A stretch of DNA of 64,000 nucleotides from Micavibrio sp. UBA2137 (GTDB lineage Bacteria > Pseudomonadota > Alphaproteobacteria > Micavibrionales > Micavibrionaceae). The DNA lies in assembly GCA_002328415.1 (NCBI GenBank), contig DCXL01000002.1, positions 204,989 through 268,988 on the forward strand. The letters run 5' to 3'. A program made the translations under genes and the position numbers. The notes under the pieces are model-generated. The model was not told the DNA's origin, searched no databases, and worked only from the letters and a program-made list of their open reading frames with translations. The number at the start of each line of letters is the position of its first letter. Position 1 is the stretch's first letter. Below are positions 25,778 through 35,632 of the stretch, one piece after another.

Positions 25778-28700
25778 ATGATCATGCAAAAAACAGTTTC
25801 AAAATCATTGCGCGCTTTAAAATGGGGGGTTGTTTCCTTAATAGGTCTTTGCATTTTGATTATTTTCTTGAGCTTTTTTGCGCTACAAGCTGGAAGCCTT
25901 TGGCTTAAAACAGATAATGGCGCACGTTGGCTGGAGGGGCAAATAACATCTATCTCAAAAGATGCGCCCTATGAGATTGAGGTTTCAAACGTGCATCTTA
26001 TGAGCCTTTCCACTTACAAGGCAGGCTCAATTCTCATTAAGGAAAAGGGTGAAGACACACTCATTGCGCGCATTGATGGGGCGCGCTTGCATGTATCATC
26101 CCTCAGCCTTTTACGCAAAGAGCTAGGCCTTTCAATAAGTGCGCAAGAGCTACATCTCGAAAATCTTCCAAAGGCACCTGAAGAAACAAAAGCAGATAAT
26201 CCCAAAACAGTGCCATTTACGCTCACCTTGCCAGAGACACTACCCAACCTGTATCTCAACACGCTTTCTTTGGACGCGCTGTCTATTAAAAATTTGAGCC
26301 TGTCAGATAATATTATAGCTGGCGGCTTTAAAACAGGCGTGCGCCTGATTGCAGAAGCAAAGCTTGCACCGGAGGCCGCTAATATTGAGGCGCAACTTAG
26401 ATTATCAGACGCATCAGCATTTGAGAAATTTTTGCCACAGACTGTTGCGCTGAGCGCTATGGTCAATACAGCAAGCCAAGATGAAGTGGCGCACGCAGAT
26501 CTTAATATTAATAATAATTCATACGATGTTGATTTTAAATTTAGTCAAAATACACAAAAAACGGCGCGTTATGACTTAAAGGCTTCGCTTAAGGACTCGC
26601 AACAAATTGAACCCACGATTCAAAGCGCTTTCCTTGCTCTTTCAGCGTCAGGAACAGAGATGCTTGAAGGGGAGCTTCGAGCGGAGGCGATCGTTCAGGA
26701 TAATAAGATTAATGTCGCCTCGCCTTTACTTGTCAAAGATCAAAAAATTACGCTGGCGGATATTAAGGGGAGCGCCGCGCAAGCAGTCCTTGGTGGCGAC
26801 TTATTATTTGATCTGCAATCCAATCTGGCATCAGGACAATTACAGGCAACGCTGAAAAATGCAGATATGCTGAAAGCTTTCATTGGTGAGGCGCTCACTT
26901 TTAATGCAGCTAATGCCAGTGTCAAACTCGCACCCTCAGCAGAAGGAAAACAAAGCGCCGCGCTCTCACTTTCTGCTAGCAATATCGCAGCCAGCGAAGC
27001 AAGTTTTCAATCATTTAATGCGCAGGCCGCCCTTACAGACATTGCAGAAATTAAAGAGCCAGAGGTCACTGCAAAACTTGAAAGCGGGCGTTACCAAAGC
27101 GTGCAAATCAATAACATCACGCTTACTGTTCAGCCAAAACTCAATGCCGAACAGACAAAAGTTGATGCCATAAATTGGAACTTAAGTGGCACAGGACGTG
27201 ATCGCTATGACTTTACACTCTCTGCCGATGGCGAGGCAACATTTGCACCTGATACGTGGTCTGTAGCACTTGCCGAGATGCGCGCGCAATTTGGGGATGG
27301 GACAATTACAGCACAAGGTATCGCCTCATCTGAAAAGCTGGATATGTCAGGGACGATAAATAATCTAACACTGGATTCTATTCCCACCTTGCCGCAGCTG
27401 AGTGTTGCACCAACTTTTAAAAGCGGGCGATTTGCACTCACCCAGACATTACAAGCTCCTGTTATTTCCCTTTCAACGACAACTAGCACGCAAGCAGGCG
27501 GTGCACAATTTAACGTTAATAGCAATGCGAATTATGCGGGCGAAAAATTAAGCTTAACGGCAAACGGTAGTGGCGGCGGTGTAGAGAAATTTTCCCTAAA
27601 TGCAGCCGTCCCGCTATCACTCTCGCTTTACCCCTTTGCGTTCAATTTAGATAAGGGCGCACCATTGTCAGGAAATATGGTCGCAAATGCCAATGCTGTT
27701 ACCCTTTTTGATATGGCGCAGCTATCCCAATATGATGTTGGCGGGCGTTTGAATGCAAATGCTGATATCAGCGGTACGCTCAATGCGCCGCAAATAAACG
27801 GGCGCTTAACAACATCTGATTTTAATATTTTTGACCCGACATCAAATATTCACCTGAAGGATATTAAAACCGACATTGTTCTCAATAATAAAACGGTACA
27901 AATCAGGTCACTGACATCACGCGATGAAAATAACGGTCGTTTAAATGTCGCAGGTACAATGGCCTTCGACGATCCCCAGAACCCTGTCTTTAACATTGCT
28001 GCGCGCGCAACCTCTTACCACCTACTTCATGGACAAAACTATAATGGCACGCTTGATGCTGATCTTAATATTGTAACCCGCGCAGGCACACACTCCATTA
28101 CTGGTGATATCGTTGCTGATGAAATTCAAATTTCCTTGCCTGACCAGTTCGGAAAATCAATTCCCAAGGTTAATATTATTGAGGATGAGGCAGAAGAAGG
28201 CCCGTCTATCCTTGAAAGAATTCTTCTAGATATTACTTTTGATGCGAATGACAAAATCTTTGTCCGTGGGCGCGGATTGGACGCTGAATTTGGCGGGAAA
28301 ATTGCCATTACAAATACTGCTAAAACACCTTTGTTTGATGGTTCACTCAGTGCAAAGCGTGGGCGTTTAGACATGTTTGGAAAACGTTTTGAACTCGACC
28401 GTGCCAAATTACGCTTTCAAGGTGAGGTGCCCCCCTCTCCCTATTTGGACATTCTTGCCATTACAAATGCCGACGGTGTAAAGGGTCAAATTGCACTCAC
28501 TGGAAAAGTGACTGAGCCCAGCCTTGGGCTATCATCCGTACCCTCACTTCCCCAAGACGAAATTCTCTCGCGTATTCTTTTTGGTGCTGACCCGTCAAAA
28601 ATTTCACCGTTTCAGGCGCTTCAACTTGCCAATTCTCTAGCCGAACTTTCGGGGAAATCAACAGGACCTAAAATCGACCCGCTTGGAACATTACGCGATA

Positions 28701-28927
28701 CAACTGGATTGGATGATTTGCGCGTTGATAGTGGGGAAGATGGCCCAACAGTCGGTGCTGGAAAATATCTCAGCGACAATGTTTATCTGGGCTTTGAACA
28801 AGGAGGCGGTGACGAACCAACCACAGCTGCAACAGTTGAGGTCGAGCTCACACCCAATATTACAGTTGAAAGTGAACTGGGAAATTCCACGGCCGGTGGT
28901 GGCGTTAAATGGGAATGGGATTATTAA
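25778..28927 (+). CDS. tamB: TamB-like inner-membrane bridge protein
   Basis: The 1049-aa product has one N-terminal membrane anchor (VSLIGLCILIIFLSFFAL) and a very long periplasmic region of repeated beta segments such as AATMAFDDPQNPVF-like and GTLNAPQINGRLTT units. It ends in the conserved TamB (DUF490) domain with AKRGRLDMFGKRFELDRAKLRFQGE, LGLSSVPSLPQDEILSRILFG and GAGKYLSDNVYLGFEQG. TamB forms a lipid-carrying bridge between membranes. It shares an operon with tamA, with AGGA upstream of the ATG. An alternative ATG lies two codons in. Confidence 0.93.
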   Translation: MIMQKTVSKSLRALKWGVVSLIGLCILIIFLSFFALQAGSLWLKTDNGARWLEGQITSISKDAPYEIEVSNVHLMSLSTYKAGSILIKEKGEDTLIARIDGARLHVSSLSLLRKELGLSISAQELHLENLPKAPEETKADNPKTVPFTLTLPETLPNLYLNTLSLDALSIKNLSLSDNIIAGGFKTGVRLIAEAKLAPEAANIEAQLRLSDASAFEKFLPQTVALSAMVNTASQDEVAHADLNINNNSYDVDFKFSQNTQKTARYDLKASLKDSQQIEPTIQSAFLALSASGTEMLEGELRAEAIVQDNKINVASPLLVKDQKITLADIKGSAAQAVLGGDLLFDLQSNLASGQLQATLKNADMLKAFIGEALTFNAANASVKLAPSAEGKQSAALSLSASNIAASEASFQSFNAQAALTDIAEIKEPEVTAKLESGRYQSVQINNITLTVQPKLNAEQTKVDAINWNLSGTGRDRYDFTLSADGEATFAPDTWSVALAEMRAQFGDGTITAQGIASSEKLDMSGTINNLTLDSIPTLPQLSVAPTFKSGRFALTQTLQAPVISLSTTTSTQAGGAQFNVNSNANYAGEKLSLTANGSGGGVEKFSLNAAVPLSLSLYPFAFNLDKGAPLSGNMVANANAVTLFDMAQLSQYDVGGRLNANADISGTLNAPQINGRLTTSDFNIFDPTSNIHLKDIKTDIVLNNKTVQIRSLTSRDENNGRLNVAGTMAFDDPQNPVFNIAARATSYHLLHGQNYNGTLDADLNIVTRAGTHSITGDIVADEIQISLPDQFGKSIPKVNIIEDEAEEGPSILERILLDITFDANDKIFVRGRGLDAEFGGKIAITNTAKTPLFDGSLSAKRGRLDMFGKRFELDRAKLRFQGEVPPSPYLDILAITNADGVKGQIALTGKVTEPSLGLSSVPSLPQDEILSRILFGADPSKISPFQALQLANSLAELSGKSTGPKIDPLGTLRDTTGLDDLRVDSGEDGPTVGAGKYLSDNVYLGFEQGGGDEPTTAATVEVELTPNITVESELGNSTAGGGVKWEWDY

Positions 28928-28969
28928 AAGGGCTTTGCTTTTAAGCGCGAACCCCTTACATAAAGTGTC

Positions 28970-30802
28970 ATGAGTGGACAGGTCCTTTTAAGCTTACAAA
29001 ATGTTGCCGTAACGTTTGGCAAACAACCTCTTTTCGAGGATATAACCTTTCACATTCGTGAAGGGGAGCGCATTGCCGTGGTTGGGCGAAATGGTGCAGG
29101 CAAATCAACCTTAATGAAACTCGTAGCAGATGCACTCAAGGTTGATGCGGGCGAACGCTGGCAGCTAGCAGGCATATCAATTGGTATGATGCGTCAGGAT
29201 GTAAAGGCCACGCCAAATCAAAAAATTCGTGATTTTGTATTTGAGGGTATTAAGGCAGAGGATGCAGATTCTGTATCTTATCTTGTCGATATGGTTCTGC
29301 AACCCCTAGAACTTGACCCAGACAGTTTGACCATTACCCTTTCTGGGGGACAAATGCGCCGTGCTGAACTTGCACGCGCGTTGGTCGAGGACCCCGATAT
29401 TCTCTTACTGGATGAGCCGACCAACCATTTGGATTTGGACATTATCGAATGGCTTGAAAATTATCTCAAAGGGCAGCAAAAGACATTTGTGTGTATCTCG
29501 CATGACAAAACTTTTCTAGCCAATGTTACAAATAAAGTATTCTGGATTGACCGCGGGGATATCAAAGTTTCTCCTGAGGGGTTTGCCAAATTTGAAGACT
29601 GGTCAACCCAGCTTTTGGAACAAGAAGAACGCGAACTTCATAACCGTCAAAAAAAACTGGATATTGAGCAAGAGTGGGCTAGCCGCGGGGTCAAAGCACG
29701 ACGCAAGCGTAATCAACAGCGCCTTGAAAATATGAAGAAAGAGCGCGCGCGATTAAAGGCAGAACAATCCACCTTCAGGCGCGTAACTTCAAAAATCAAA
29801 ATTGATGCCCCTGATGTCGAGCTAACTTCCAAAAACATTGCCGAGTTTTATAATGTGTCCAAATCCTTTGATGACAAAATATTACTTGAGCAGTTTTCAA
29901 TGAAAATCCAGCGCGGTGATCGCATTGGCATTTTAGGCAAAAACGGCTCGGGGAAAACAACGTTCCTTAAGCTCCTTATCGGAGAATTAGAGCCAGGAAA
30001 AGGCAGTGTCAAACGTCGCAAGGAGGTCGAATTTTCCTATTTTGATCAGCGGCGCTCAAAGCTCAATGATGATTACTCCCTTTGGAAAACCCTTAGTGAA
30101 GATGAAAATGACTATATTGATGTCATGGGTAAGGAGCGCCATGTCTGTGGTTACCTGAAACAATTTTTGTTCGATCCTGCAGAGGCAAAATCAAAGGTAT
30201 CGACTTTATCAGGTGGACAAAAAAACAGGTTGATGCTGGCCAAGGTACTGGCCAATCCCAAAAATTTCCTCATCCTGGATGAGCCAACCAATGATTTGGA
30301 TATGGACACACTTGATATGTTGGAAGATATTTTATGTGCCTATAACGGAACACTGATTGTTGTCTCACACGACCGTGACTTTCTGGATCAAACCGTCTCG
30401 CAAGTACTTGCGTTTGAGGGGGATGGGAAAGTTGAAAGCGTGATAGGCGGTTATTCCGATTATCTGGAATTTAAAAAGAAACAGGACCGCACAAAATCAG
30501 AGACAAGCGGGGTTAAAGCTAAAACCAAAAAAGAAAACCCTTCGTCTCAGAAAGAAGTGATACAGAAAAAATCACCCGCACCCAAACTCACCTATAAAGA
30601 TAAATATGAGCTTGAACAATTGCCAAAGAAGATCGCCGCGCACGAGGAAGAAATTGCTGCCTTAACTGAACGTTTGAAAGACCCAAATTTTTATCAAACA
30701 GACCCAGAGGAGTTCTTGCGTGCTGGTCGTCATTTAGAGCGTGCCAAGAAGAAATTGGATGAAGCTGAAACGCGATGGCTCGAGCTTTCTGAAAATGTGT
30801 AA
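28970..30802 (+). CDS. uup: Uup-like ABC-F ATPase
   Basis: The 610-aa soluble protein has two ABC domains: Walker A GRNGAGKST (~39-47) with signature LSGGQMRRAEL and DEPTNHLDL, and Walker A GKNGSGKTT (~323) with LSGGQKNRL and DEPTNDLDM. The linker between them is basic and helical, and the C-terminus is a coiled coil (YKDKYELEQLPKKIAAHEEEIAALTERL) typical of Uup. ABC-F proteins act on ribosomes or on branched DNA; Uup has been linked to transposon excision and ribosome function in E. coli. The gene follows tamB by 42 bases. Confidence 0.9.
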   Translation: MSGQVLLSLQNVAVTFGKQPLFEDITFHIREGERIAVVGRNGAGKSTLMKLVADALKVDAGERWQLAGISIGMMRQDVKATPNQKIRDFVFEGIKAEDADSVSYLVDMVLQPLELDPDSLTITLSGGQMRRAELARALVEDPDILLLDEPTNHLDLDIIEWLENYLKGQQKTFVCISHDKTFLANVTNKVFWIDRGDIKVSPEGFAKFEDWSTQLLEQEERELHNRQKKLDIEQEWASRGVKARRKRNQQRLENMKKERARLKAEQSTFRRVTSKIKIDAPDVELTSKNIAEFYNVSKSFDDKILLEQFSMKIQRGDRIGILGKNGSGKTTFLKLLIGELEPGKGSVKRRKEVEFSYFDQRRSKLNDDYSLWKTLSEDENDYIDVMGKERHVCGYLKQFLFDPAEAKSKVSTLSGGQKNRLMLAKVLANPKNFLILDEPTNDLDMDTLDMLEDILCAYNGTLIVVSHDRDFLDQTVSQVLAFEGDGKVESVIGGYSDYLEFKKKQDRTKSETSGVKAKTKKENPSSQKEVIQKKSPAPKLTYKDKYELEQLPKKIAAHEEEIAALTERLKDPNFYQTDPEEFLRAGRHLERAKKKLDEAETRWLELSENV

Positions 30803-30852
30803 CATTTCATTTTATCATTGGCAAAAATTTTGAAACGGGCATACTTATTGCC

Positions 30853-31491
30853 ATGTCTCAGGGTAAAGAAAAATATTTTTTGACACCGCGTGGCCTTATC
30901 TCTCTAGGCGTTCTTATCTTTTCGCTCATTTTTATGGCGCTTTTAAACGGCGCTATTTTAGAGGAAGGCGTGCCTGATAATTATAGCGCTTTTATATCAA
31001 CAGCGTTTTCTATTCTGCCCTTCGCGCTAATTTTGTCATGGGTTTCCTTCACGTGGAAATGGCCAAATATTTTCTGGCTTATGCTTCCACTTTCACTTGT
31101 AATCTTTTTCTTCATCATGCTCTACAGCCTTTTCTGGCGGCCAGAAATAGTGACCGATGAGGGGCAGGCAAAATATAAAATTATCTATGAAAATGTGCGC
31201 AAGGCCTCACCTCAGATTTGGGGATGCGAAAATGGATGGACGGTTGCACGTATGAATGTCAACAAGACGGGCAATTCAGGCAAGCTTGTTCTTTACAAAT
31301 ATGTCCTTCTCTCCAATCAAATGGAGCTTCCACCCTATGGTCTTGCGACTAAATATAGTGATGGATCTCTCTTGCGGGCAAATTACAGTGACCCCGAGAT
31401 TGAACGCCGCGTGCTTGATAACCTCAAAAGCTGCTACAGCGAGGAACTACGCCCTGTAAAAGCGCTTTTTTACCCGCAAATAAAAGAGTAG
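30853..31491 (+). CDS. Membrane protein of unknown function
   Basis: The 212-aa product has three hydrophobic helices in the first half (GLISLGVLIFSLIFMALLNG, FISTAFSILPFALILSWVSF, WLMLPLSLVIFFFIMLYSLF). A soluble C-terminal domain of about 110 residues has two cysteines (IWGCENGW, LKSCYSEEL). I recognise no family. It sits between uup and the photolyase-like genes on the same strand, so it may be co-transcribed with either. No ribosome binding site stands out. Confidence 0.65.
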   Translation: MSQGKEKYFLTPRGLISLGVLIFSLIFMALLNGAILEEGVPDNYSAFISTAFSILPFALILSWVSFTWKWPNIFWLMLPLSLVIFFFIMLYSLFWRPEIVTDEGQAKYKIIYENVRKASPQIWGCENGWTVARMNVNKTGNSGKLVLYKYVLLSNQMELPPYGLATKYSDGSLLRANYSDPEIERRVLDNLKSCYSEELRPVKALFYPQIKE

Positions 31492-31526
31492 GGAACTATT
31501 GGTTCACCTCAATCATATGCGCTGAT

Positions 31527-32333
31527 ATGAAAACGGTCCAAAAAGATTTTTCATCACATAAAGACCTTGTCACCTTTGCCCTGCAAAATCTGTGCGTCTC
31601 AGTTAAGAATAATGGCGCAGATGTTGGCGCAATAAAAGGTGGACGAGAAGAAGCCCTTAAAGCACTTAAAGATATCAAGCCAAAGGACTATGTCAGCACG
31701 CGTAATTTTATCGATGGTGCGGTGACATGGCTATCTCCCTATATTCGTCATGGCATTTTAACCTTGGAAGATGTCCGGCAAGAGGCGCTCACTCATGTAG
31801 ACACTCCAGAAAAAATTGAAAAATTTATTCAGGAACTTGCGTGGCGTGAATTCTGGCAACGCCTCTATGTTCAACAGCCCGATTATATCTGGAATAACAT
31901 CGAAGATTATAAAACAGGCCTCAGCCACGATGATTATGCAGATGAATTGCAAGAGGATATTCGAAAAGGCGAAACGCCAGTTGCGTGCCTCAATCACTTT
32001 ATTGGCAACTTGATAAATGATGGCTACGTCCATAATCATGCACGGATGTATCTGGCGAGCTATGTTGTGCATTTTAGACGTGTGAAATGGCAGGCAGGGG
32101 CACAATGGTTTTTGACACATCTCCTTGATGGTGATCCAGCGAGCAACAATCTGTCTTGGCAATGGGTAGCCAGCACCTTCAGTAACAAGCCCTATATCTT
32201 CAATCTGGATAATGTGCGCAAATATGCAACAGATGATATCGACACATCATCAGAAAATAATGAGGTGCTAGATTACAGTTATGATGAATTAAACGAGCGA
32301 CTATTTCCAAAGAAAGGGCAAATTAATGCCTGA
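31527..32333 (+). CDS. Photolyase/cryptochrome FAD-binding domain as a stand-alone protein
   Basis: The 268-aa product corresponds to the C-terminal helical, FAD-binding domain of photolyases. Visible family signatures are STRNFIDGAVTWLSPYIRHGILTLEDV, ELAWREFWQRLY, NDGYVHNHARMYLASYVVHF, WQAGAQWFLTHLLDGDPASNNLSWQWVAST and KPYIFNLDNVRKY. The N-terminal alpha/beta domain of a normal photolyase (about 450-500 aa) is missing from this gene but seems to be encoded by the next, overlapping gene. Function may be light-driven DNA repair or light sensing; neither is shown by sequence alone. The start is the ATG at 31527 in a poor ribosome-site context. Confidence 0.85.
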   Translation: MKTVQKDFSSHKDLVTFALQNLCVSVKNNGADVGAIKGGREEALKALKDIKPKDYVSTRNFIDGAVTWLSPYIRHGILTLEDVRQEALTHVDTPEKIEKFIQELAWREFWQRLYVQQPDYIWNNIEDYKTGLSHDDYADELQEDIRKGETPVACLNHFIGNLINDGYVHNHARMYLASYVVHFRRVKWQAGAQWFLTHLLDGDPASNNLSWQWVASTFSNKPYIFNLDNVRKYATDDIDTSSENNEVLDYSYDELNERLFPKKGQINA

Positions 32334-32745
32334 TCTAATCTGGATTCACGAAGACTTTTTATCGGAAAACCACCCCGTTTTTAAAAAAGCAGGTACAGAC
32401 GCAACCTCCGTTTTCATTTGGGATAAGAACTATTTTAAGTCTCGTGAATACAGCACAAAAAGGCAGGTTTTTCTTTTTGAAACACTCTGTTCTCTTCCCT
32501 TTGATATTTATGAAGGTGACACATTAGATATACTCAAAAAGTTAGCGACTAAAGATAAGACAGAAACACTTTATATGCCCGAAACACCCAATCCTGTGTT
32601 TCAAGAAATCGCGAAAACACTCGCGCAAGATATCAGCGTTGAGATTATAGAAACACCACCCTTTGCCGATGTTCCTATGGACAAAACCTATAAGCGTTTC
32701 TTCCAATATTGGAAAAAGGCAAAAAAACAGCTTTTAAAAGCCTGA
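32326..32745 (+). CDS. Photolyase N-terminal alpha/beta-domain-like protein
   Basis: The 139-aa product looks like a shortened photolyase N-terminal Rossmann domain: an opening strand (PDLIWIHEDFLSENHPVF), then SVFIWDKNYFKSREYSTKRQVFLFETLCSLPF and YEGDTLDILKKLA. These positions match the lFv.D...l....s..R..Fl.e.L..L and GdplevL pattern of that domain. The C-terminal part (MDKTYKRFFQYWKKAKKQL) resembles the linker to the helical domain. It overlaps the FAD-domain gene by eight bases, so the two are probably translated together. The order is reversed relative to a normal photolyase. The family match is weaker than for the FAD domain. Confidence 0.65.
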   Translation: MPDLIWIHEDFLSENHPVFKKAGTDATSVFIWDKNYFKSREYSTKRQVFLFETLCSLPFDIYEGDTLDILKKLATKDKTETLYMPETPNPVFQEIAKTLAQDISVEIIETPPFADVPMDKTYKRFFQYWKKAKKQLLKA

Positions 32746-32831
32746 TTATCAAGAAAAACCTTTCCTTTTTGCCGCAAACCCTATACGAGAGTGGCGAGAT
32801 TTGAATGCGCATTTAAAAAGAGAGTAATTCC

Positions 32832-34649
32832 ATGCAAAGACAGCTTCGTAATATTGCCATTATTGCACACGTTGACCACGGCAAAACAACCTTGATTGAT
32901 TCCCTTATGAAACAAAGCGGAATGTTTCGTGAGAATCAGTCCGTAGACGAACGCGTCATGGATTCCAACGATCTTGAAAAAGAACGCGGCATTACGATTC
33001 TGGCTAAGCCAACCTCTATTCAATGGGGTGACACGCGCATCAATATTATTGATACGCCAGGACACGCTGATTTTGGTGGTGAGGTCGAGCGTGTGCTTCA
33101 CATGGCTGATGGTGTAATTCTTTTGACAGATGCGGCAGAAGGCCCGATGCCACAAACAAAATTCGTTCTAGGGAAGGCCCTTGCGCAAGGTCTTCGTCCA
33201 ATCGTTATTATTAATAAAATTGACAGACCCGATGGCCGCCCTGAAGAAGTTGTCGACGAAGTTTTTGACTTGTTTGTGTCGCTTGATGCGACGGATGAAC
33301 AATTGGATTTCCCTATCCTTTACGCCTCAGGGCGTGATGGCTGGTGTGTCACAGATTTAAGTGACCCACGTGAAAACCTTTCCCCTCTTCTTGATCTCGT
33401 ACTGGAGCATGTTCCTGCACCTGAAGGTGATATCGAGAAACCTTTTGCTATGCTTGCAACGCTCCTTGATTCCGATCCCTTCCTGGGTCGTTGTTTGACT
33501 GGGCGCGTTATTCAAGGGCAAGCCAAAGTCAATGATACGGTCCAAGCACTTAACCTTGAGGGGAAAAAGGTAGAAACGGGTCGTCTGACAAAACTCATGA
33601 CCTTTGACGGTACAAACCGGGTTCCCGTTGATAAGGTATCAGTAGGCGACATTATTTGTATTGCCGGTATGTCAGAGGCCTCAGTTTCGGACACAATTGG
33701 TGCGCCATCACTTGCAACGCCAATTCAGTCAACGCCCATTGACCCGCCAACAATGGCGGTGACAATTTCTGTTAATGACTCACCCTTTGCTGGACTTGAG
33801 GGCAAAAAAGTTACGTCCACTATGATCCGTGAGCGTTTGCTAGCCGAAGCAGAAGTAAATGTTGCCATTACCTTTAAGGAAGGTGATAACCGCGATTCCT
33901 TTGAAATCGGCGGGCGTGGAGAATTACAACTTGGTGTTTTGATTGAAACAATGCGCCGTGAAGGTTTTGAGCTAACTGTGTCGCGTCCAAAAGTTCTCTT
34001 TAAAGAAGAAAACGGACAACGCATGGAGCCCATTGAGGAAATTACAATTGATGTCGACGAGGAATATTCATCAACCGTTATTGACCGCATGAACAAACGT
34101 AAGGCAGAGATGCTTGACATGCGTTCATCTGGTGCAGGAAAAACACGTATTGTTTTCCATGCCCCTTCACGTGGTCTTATTGGATATCAAAGCCAGTTTT
34201 TGACAGACACACGTGGTACAGGTGTTTTTAACCGTGTGTTCCATTCCTATGCACCCTACAAGGGCGATATTCCACAGCGTCATAATGGTGTCTTGATTTC
34301 AAATGATCAAGGCAAGGCTGTTGCCTACGCGCTCTTCAACTTGCAGGACCGTGGCACAATGTTTGTAGAGCATCAAACACCTGTCTATCGCGGTATGATT
34401 ATCGGTGAAAATGCACGAGACAATGACTTGGAGGTCAATGTCTTAAAGGGCAAGCAACTGACAAACGTACGCGCCTCAGGAACAGATGATGCGGTGAAAT
34501 TGACGCCCCCACGTAAAATGAGTCTTGAGGATATGATGTCCTATATCAATGCCGATGAATTGCTTGAGGTAACGCCAACGTCACTGCGACTGCGCAAGTT
34601 GCACCTTGACCCCAATGACCGCAAGCGTGCCGCCAAACAAGCGGGCTAA
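32832..34649 (+). CDS. typA: BipA/TypA translational GTPase
   Basis: The 605-aa GTPase has G1 IAHVDHGKTTL, the switch I region ERGITILAKPTS, G3 DTPGHADFGGEVERVL and G4 NKIDRPD. EF-G-like domains III and V and the BipA-specific C-terminal domain (ASGTDDAVKLTPPRKMSLEDMMSYINADELLEVTP) follow. It binds ribosomes and helps ribosome assembly and stress adaptation. Length and all nucleotide motifs are normal. A GAGAG-like site precedes the ATG. It is not obviously in an operon with its neighbours. Confidence 0.96.
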   Translation: MQRQLRNIAIIAHVDHGKTTLIDSLMKQSGMFRENQSVDERVMDSNDLEKERGITILAKPTSIQWGDTRINIIDTPGHADFGGEVERVLHMADGVILLTDAAEGPMPQTKFVLGKALAQGLRPIVIINKIDRPDGRPEEVVDEVFDLFVSLDATDEQLDFPILYASGRDGWCVTDLSDPRENLSPLLDLVLEHVPAPEGDIEKPFAMLATLLDSDPFLGRCLTGRVIQGQAKVNDTVQALNLEGKKVETGRLTKLMTFDGTNRVPVDKVSVGDIICIAGMSEASVSDTIGAPSLATPIQSTPIDPPTMAVTISVNDSPFAGLEGKKVTSTMIRERLLAEAEVNVAITFKEGDNRDSFEIGGRGELQLGVLIETMRREGFELTVSRPKVLFKEENGQRMEPIEEITIDVDEEYSSTVIDRMNKRKAEMLDMRSSGAGKTRIVFHAPSRGLIGYQSQFLTDTRGTGVFNRVFHSYAPYKGDIPQRHNGVLISNDQGKAVAYALFNLQDRGTMFVEHQTPVYRGMIIGENARDNDLEVNVLKGKQLTNVRASGTDDAVKLTPPRKMSLEDMMSYINADELLEVTPTSLRLRKLHLDPNDRKRAAKQAG

Positions 34650-34665
34650 TCCCAGCATATTTTTA

Positions 34666-34694
34666 TTGACATTATGTAAATATTTTTCTATGTT
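34666..34694 (+). promoter_or_regulatory. Strong sigma-70-type promoter for the 34729 gene
   Basis: A consensus -35 box TTGACA (34666-34671) and TATGTT (34689-34694) are spaced by exactly 17 bases, about 34 bases before the ATG at 34729. This is the best -35 match seen in the window. Confidence 0.6.
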
Positions 34695-34728
34695 GTGCGC
34701 TGTTTAGCATAACTGCGAGTGATATGTC

Positions 34729-35613
34729 ATGAGTGACGATAAAAATGTGAGCCAAACCATAGACGAGCTATACAGCGTTTTTTCTGAGCAACTGAATGAA
34801 ATTGGCGCAAAAATCGGTTTCAATAATGTTTTAATGCAGTCTTATGCTGACTGGCAAAATGATAATATTATTAATCTCATCTATGGGTCTCTTTATGCTC
34901 GTAGCGCCCTGAAAGAGCACACGCTTGAATCCTTTTTGGTACACCTCAGCCCCGACCCAGTCCCTCACAGTGACGACACTTTTTCAAAAAAACTGGATCG
35001 CTATTACGCAAAACGTCCTCACGGTATGGGAAGGGCCTTCGCTATGGTCACTGGTCAGTTGGCAGAAAGCGAGGAAAACTTTTTACAAAAGTTTAAGGAA
35101 CGCGGGGAGGCTCTTATAGCAGAGGCAGAAGAAAACCTTCAGAATAGAGAAAGCGAATTTGCCGCCTTTCGTGCCCTGCAATGGAGTAAATTACATTGTG
35201 CCTCAAGCGCCTATGAGAAGATTGTGCAAGGGATAGCCGATCGTGACTTAAGCGCTATACTCGAGGCGCTACGTGGTGAGGATATGCATGGCGTTGAGCC
35301 AGAAATAAAAGCCCAGCTGTTCATTAAGCCAATCAATGAGTATGGAAGCGTGCTATCGGCTATTATCAGCATCACACGCCAAACACATGATGCTGATCAT
35401 CTGGCTAGCAATATGGGTGTTGAGAAAGAAATTATAATAGAGATCGTTGAAAATTTGCGCAGTAATCCAGAAGCTATAGAGAGTTTCCTGAGTGAGGTTT
35501 CATTAATTAGCGACCAAGAGATTCAAGGACACTATAGGGGCATTATCGCAACCTGCTTTTATGATGATATTGTCAAAGGCCTTACTGCATCAAAAACAAC
35601 TCCACAACCCTAA
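34729..35613 (+). CDS. Helical protein of unknown function
   Basis: The 294-aa product is predicted soluble and largely helical, without a signal peptide or membrane segment. The middle third (residues ~105-165) is charged and heptad-like (NFLQKFKERGEALIAEAEENLQNRESEF), suggesting a coiled coil. The C-terminal third alternates Ile/Leu with acidic residues. No family or catalytic motif was recognised. It has its own strong promoter and ends 19 bases before the convergent response regulator gene. Good expression is likely, but the role is unknown. Confidence 0.7.
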   Translation: MSDDKNVSQTIDELYSVFSEQLNEIGAKIGFNNVLMQSYADWQNDNIINLIYGSLYARSALKEHTLESFLVHLSPDPVPHSDDTFSKKLDRYYAKRPHGMGRAFAMVTGQLAESEENFLQKFKERGEALIAEAEENLQNRESEFAAFRALQWSKLHCASSAYEKIVQGIADRDLSAILEALRGEDMHGVEPEIKAQLFIKPINEYGSVLSAIISITRQTHDADHLASNMGVEKEIIIEIVENLRSNPEAIESFLSEVSLISDQEIQGHYRGIIATCFYDDIVKGLTASKTTPQP

Positions 35614-35632
35614 AAAACATCAGCCGTTGCCC

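Noticed and set aside
28924..28944. Terminator hairpin after tamB
   Set aside because: TTAAAAG/CTTTTAA is A+T-rich with no following T run and overlaps the tamB stop; uup follows on the same strand after 42 bases.
31527..32745. Frameshifted pseudogene of a normal photolyase
   Set aside because: The domains occur in the reverse of the normal order, and both frames are intact with their own ATG starts, so a simple frameshift or stop cannot explain it.
32781..33155. Minus-strand frame antisense to the start of typA
   Set aside because: It lies opposite the highly conserved GTPase domain and its product shows no family features.
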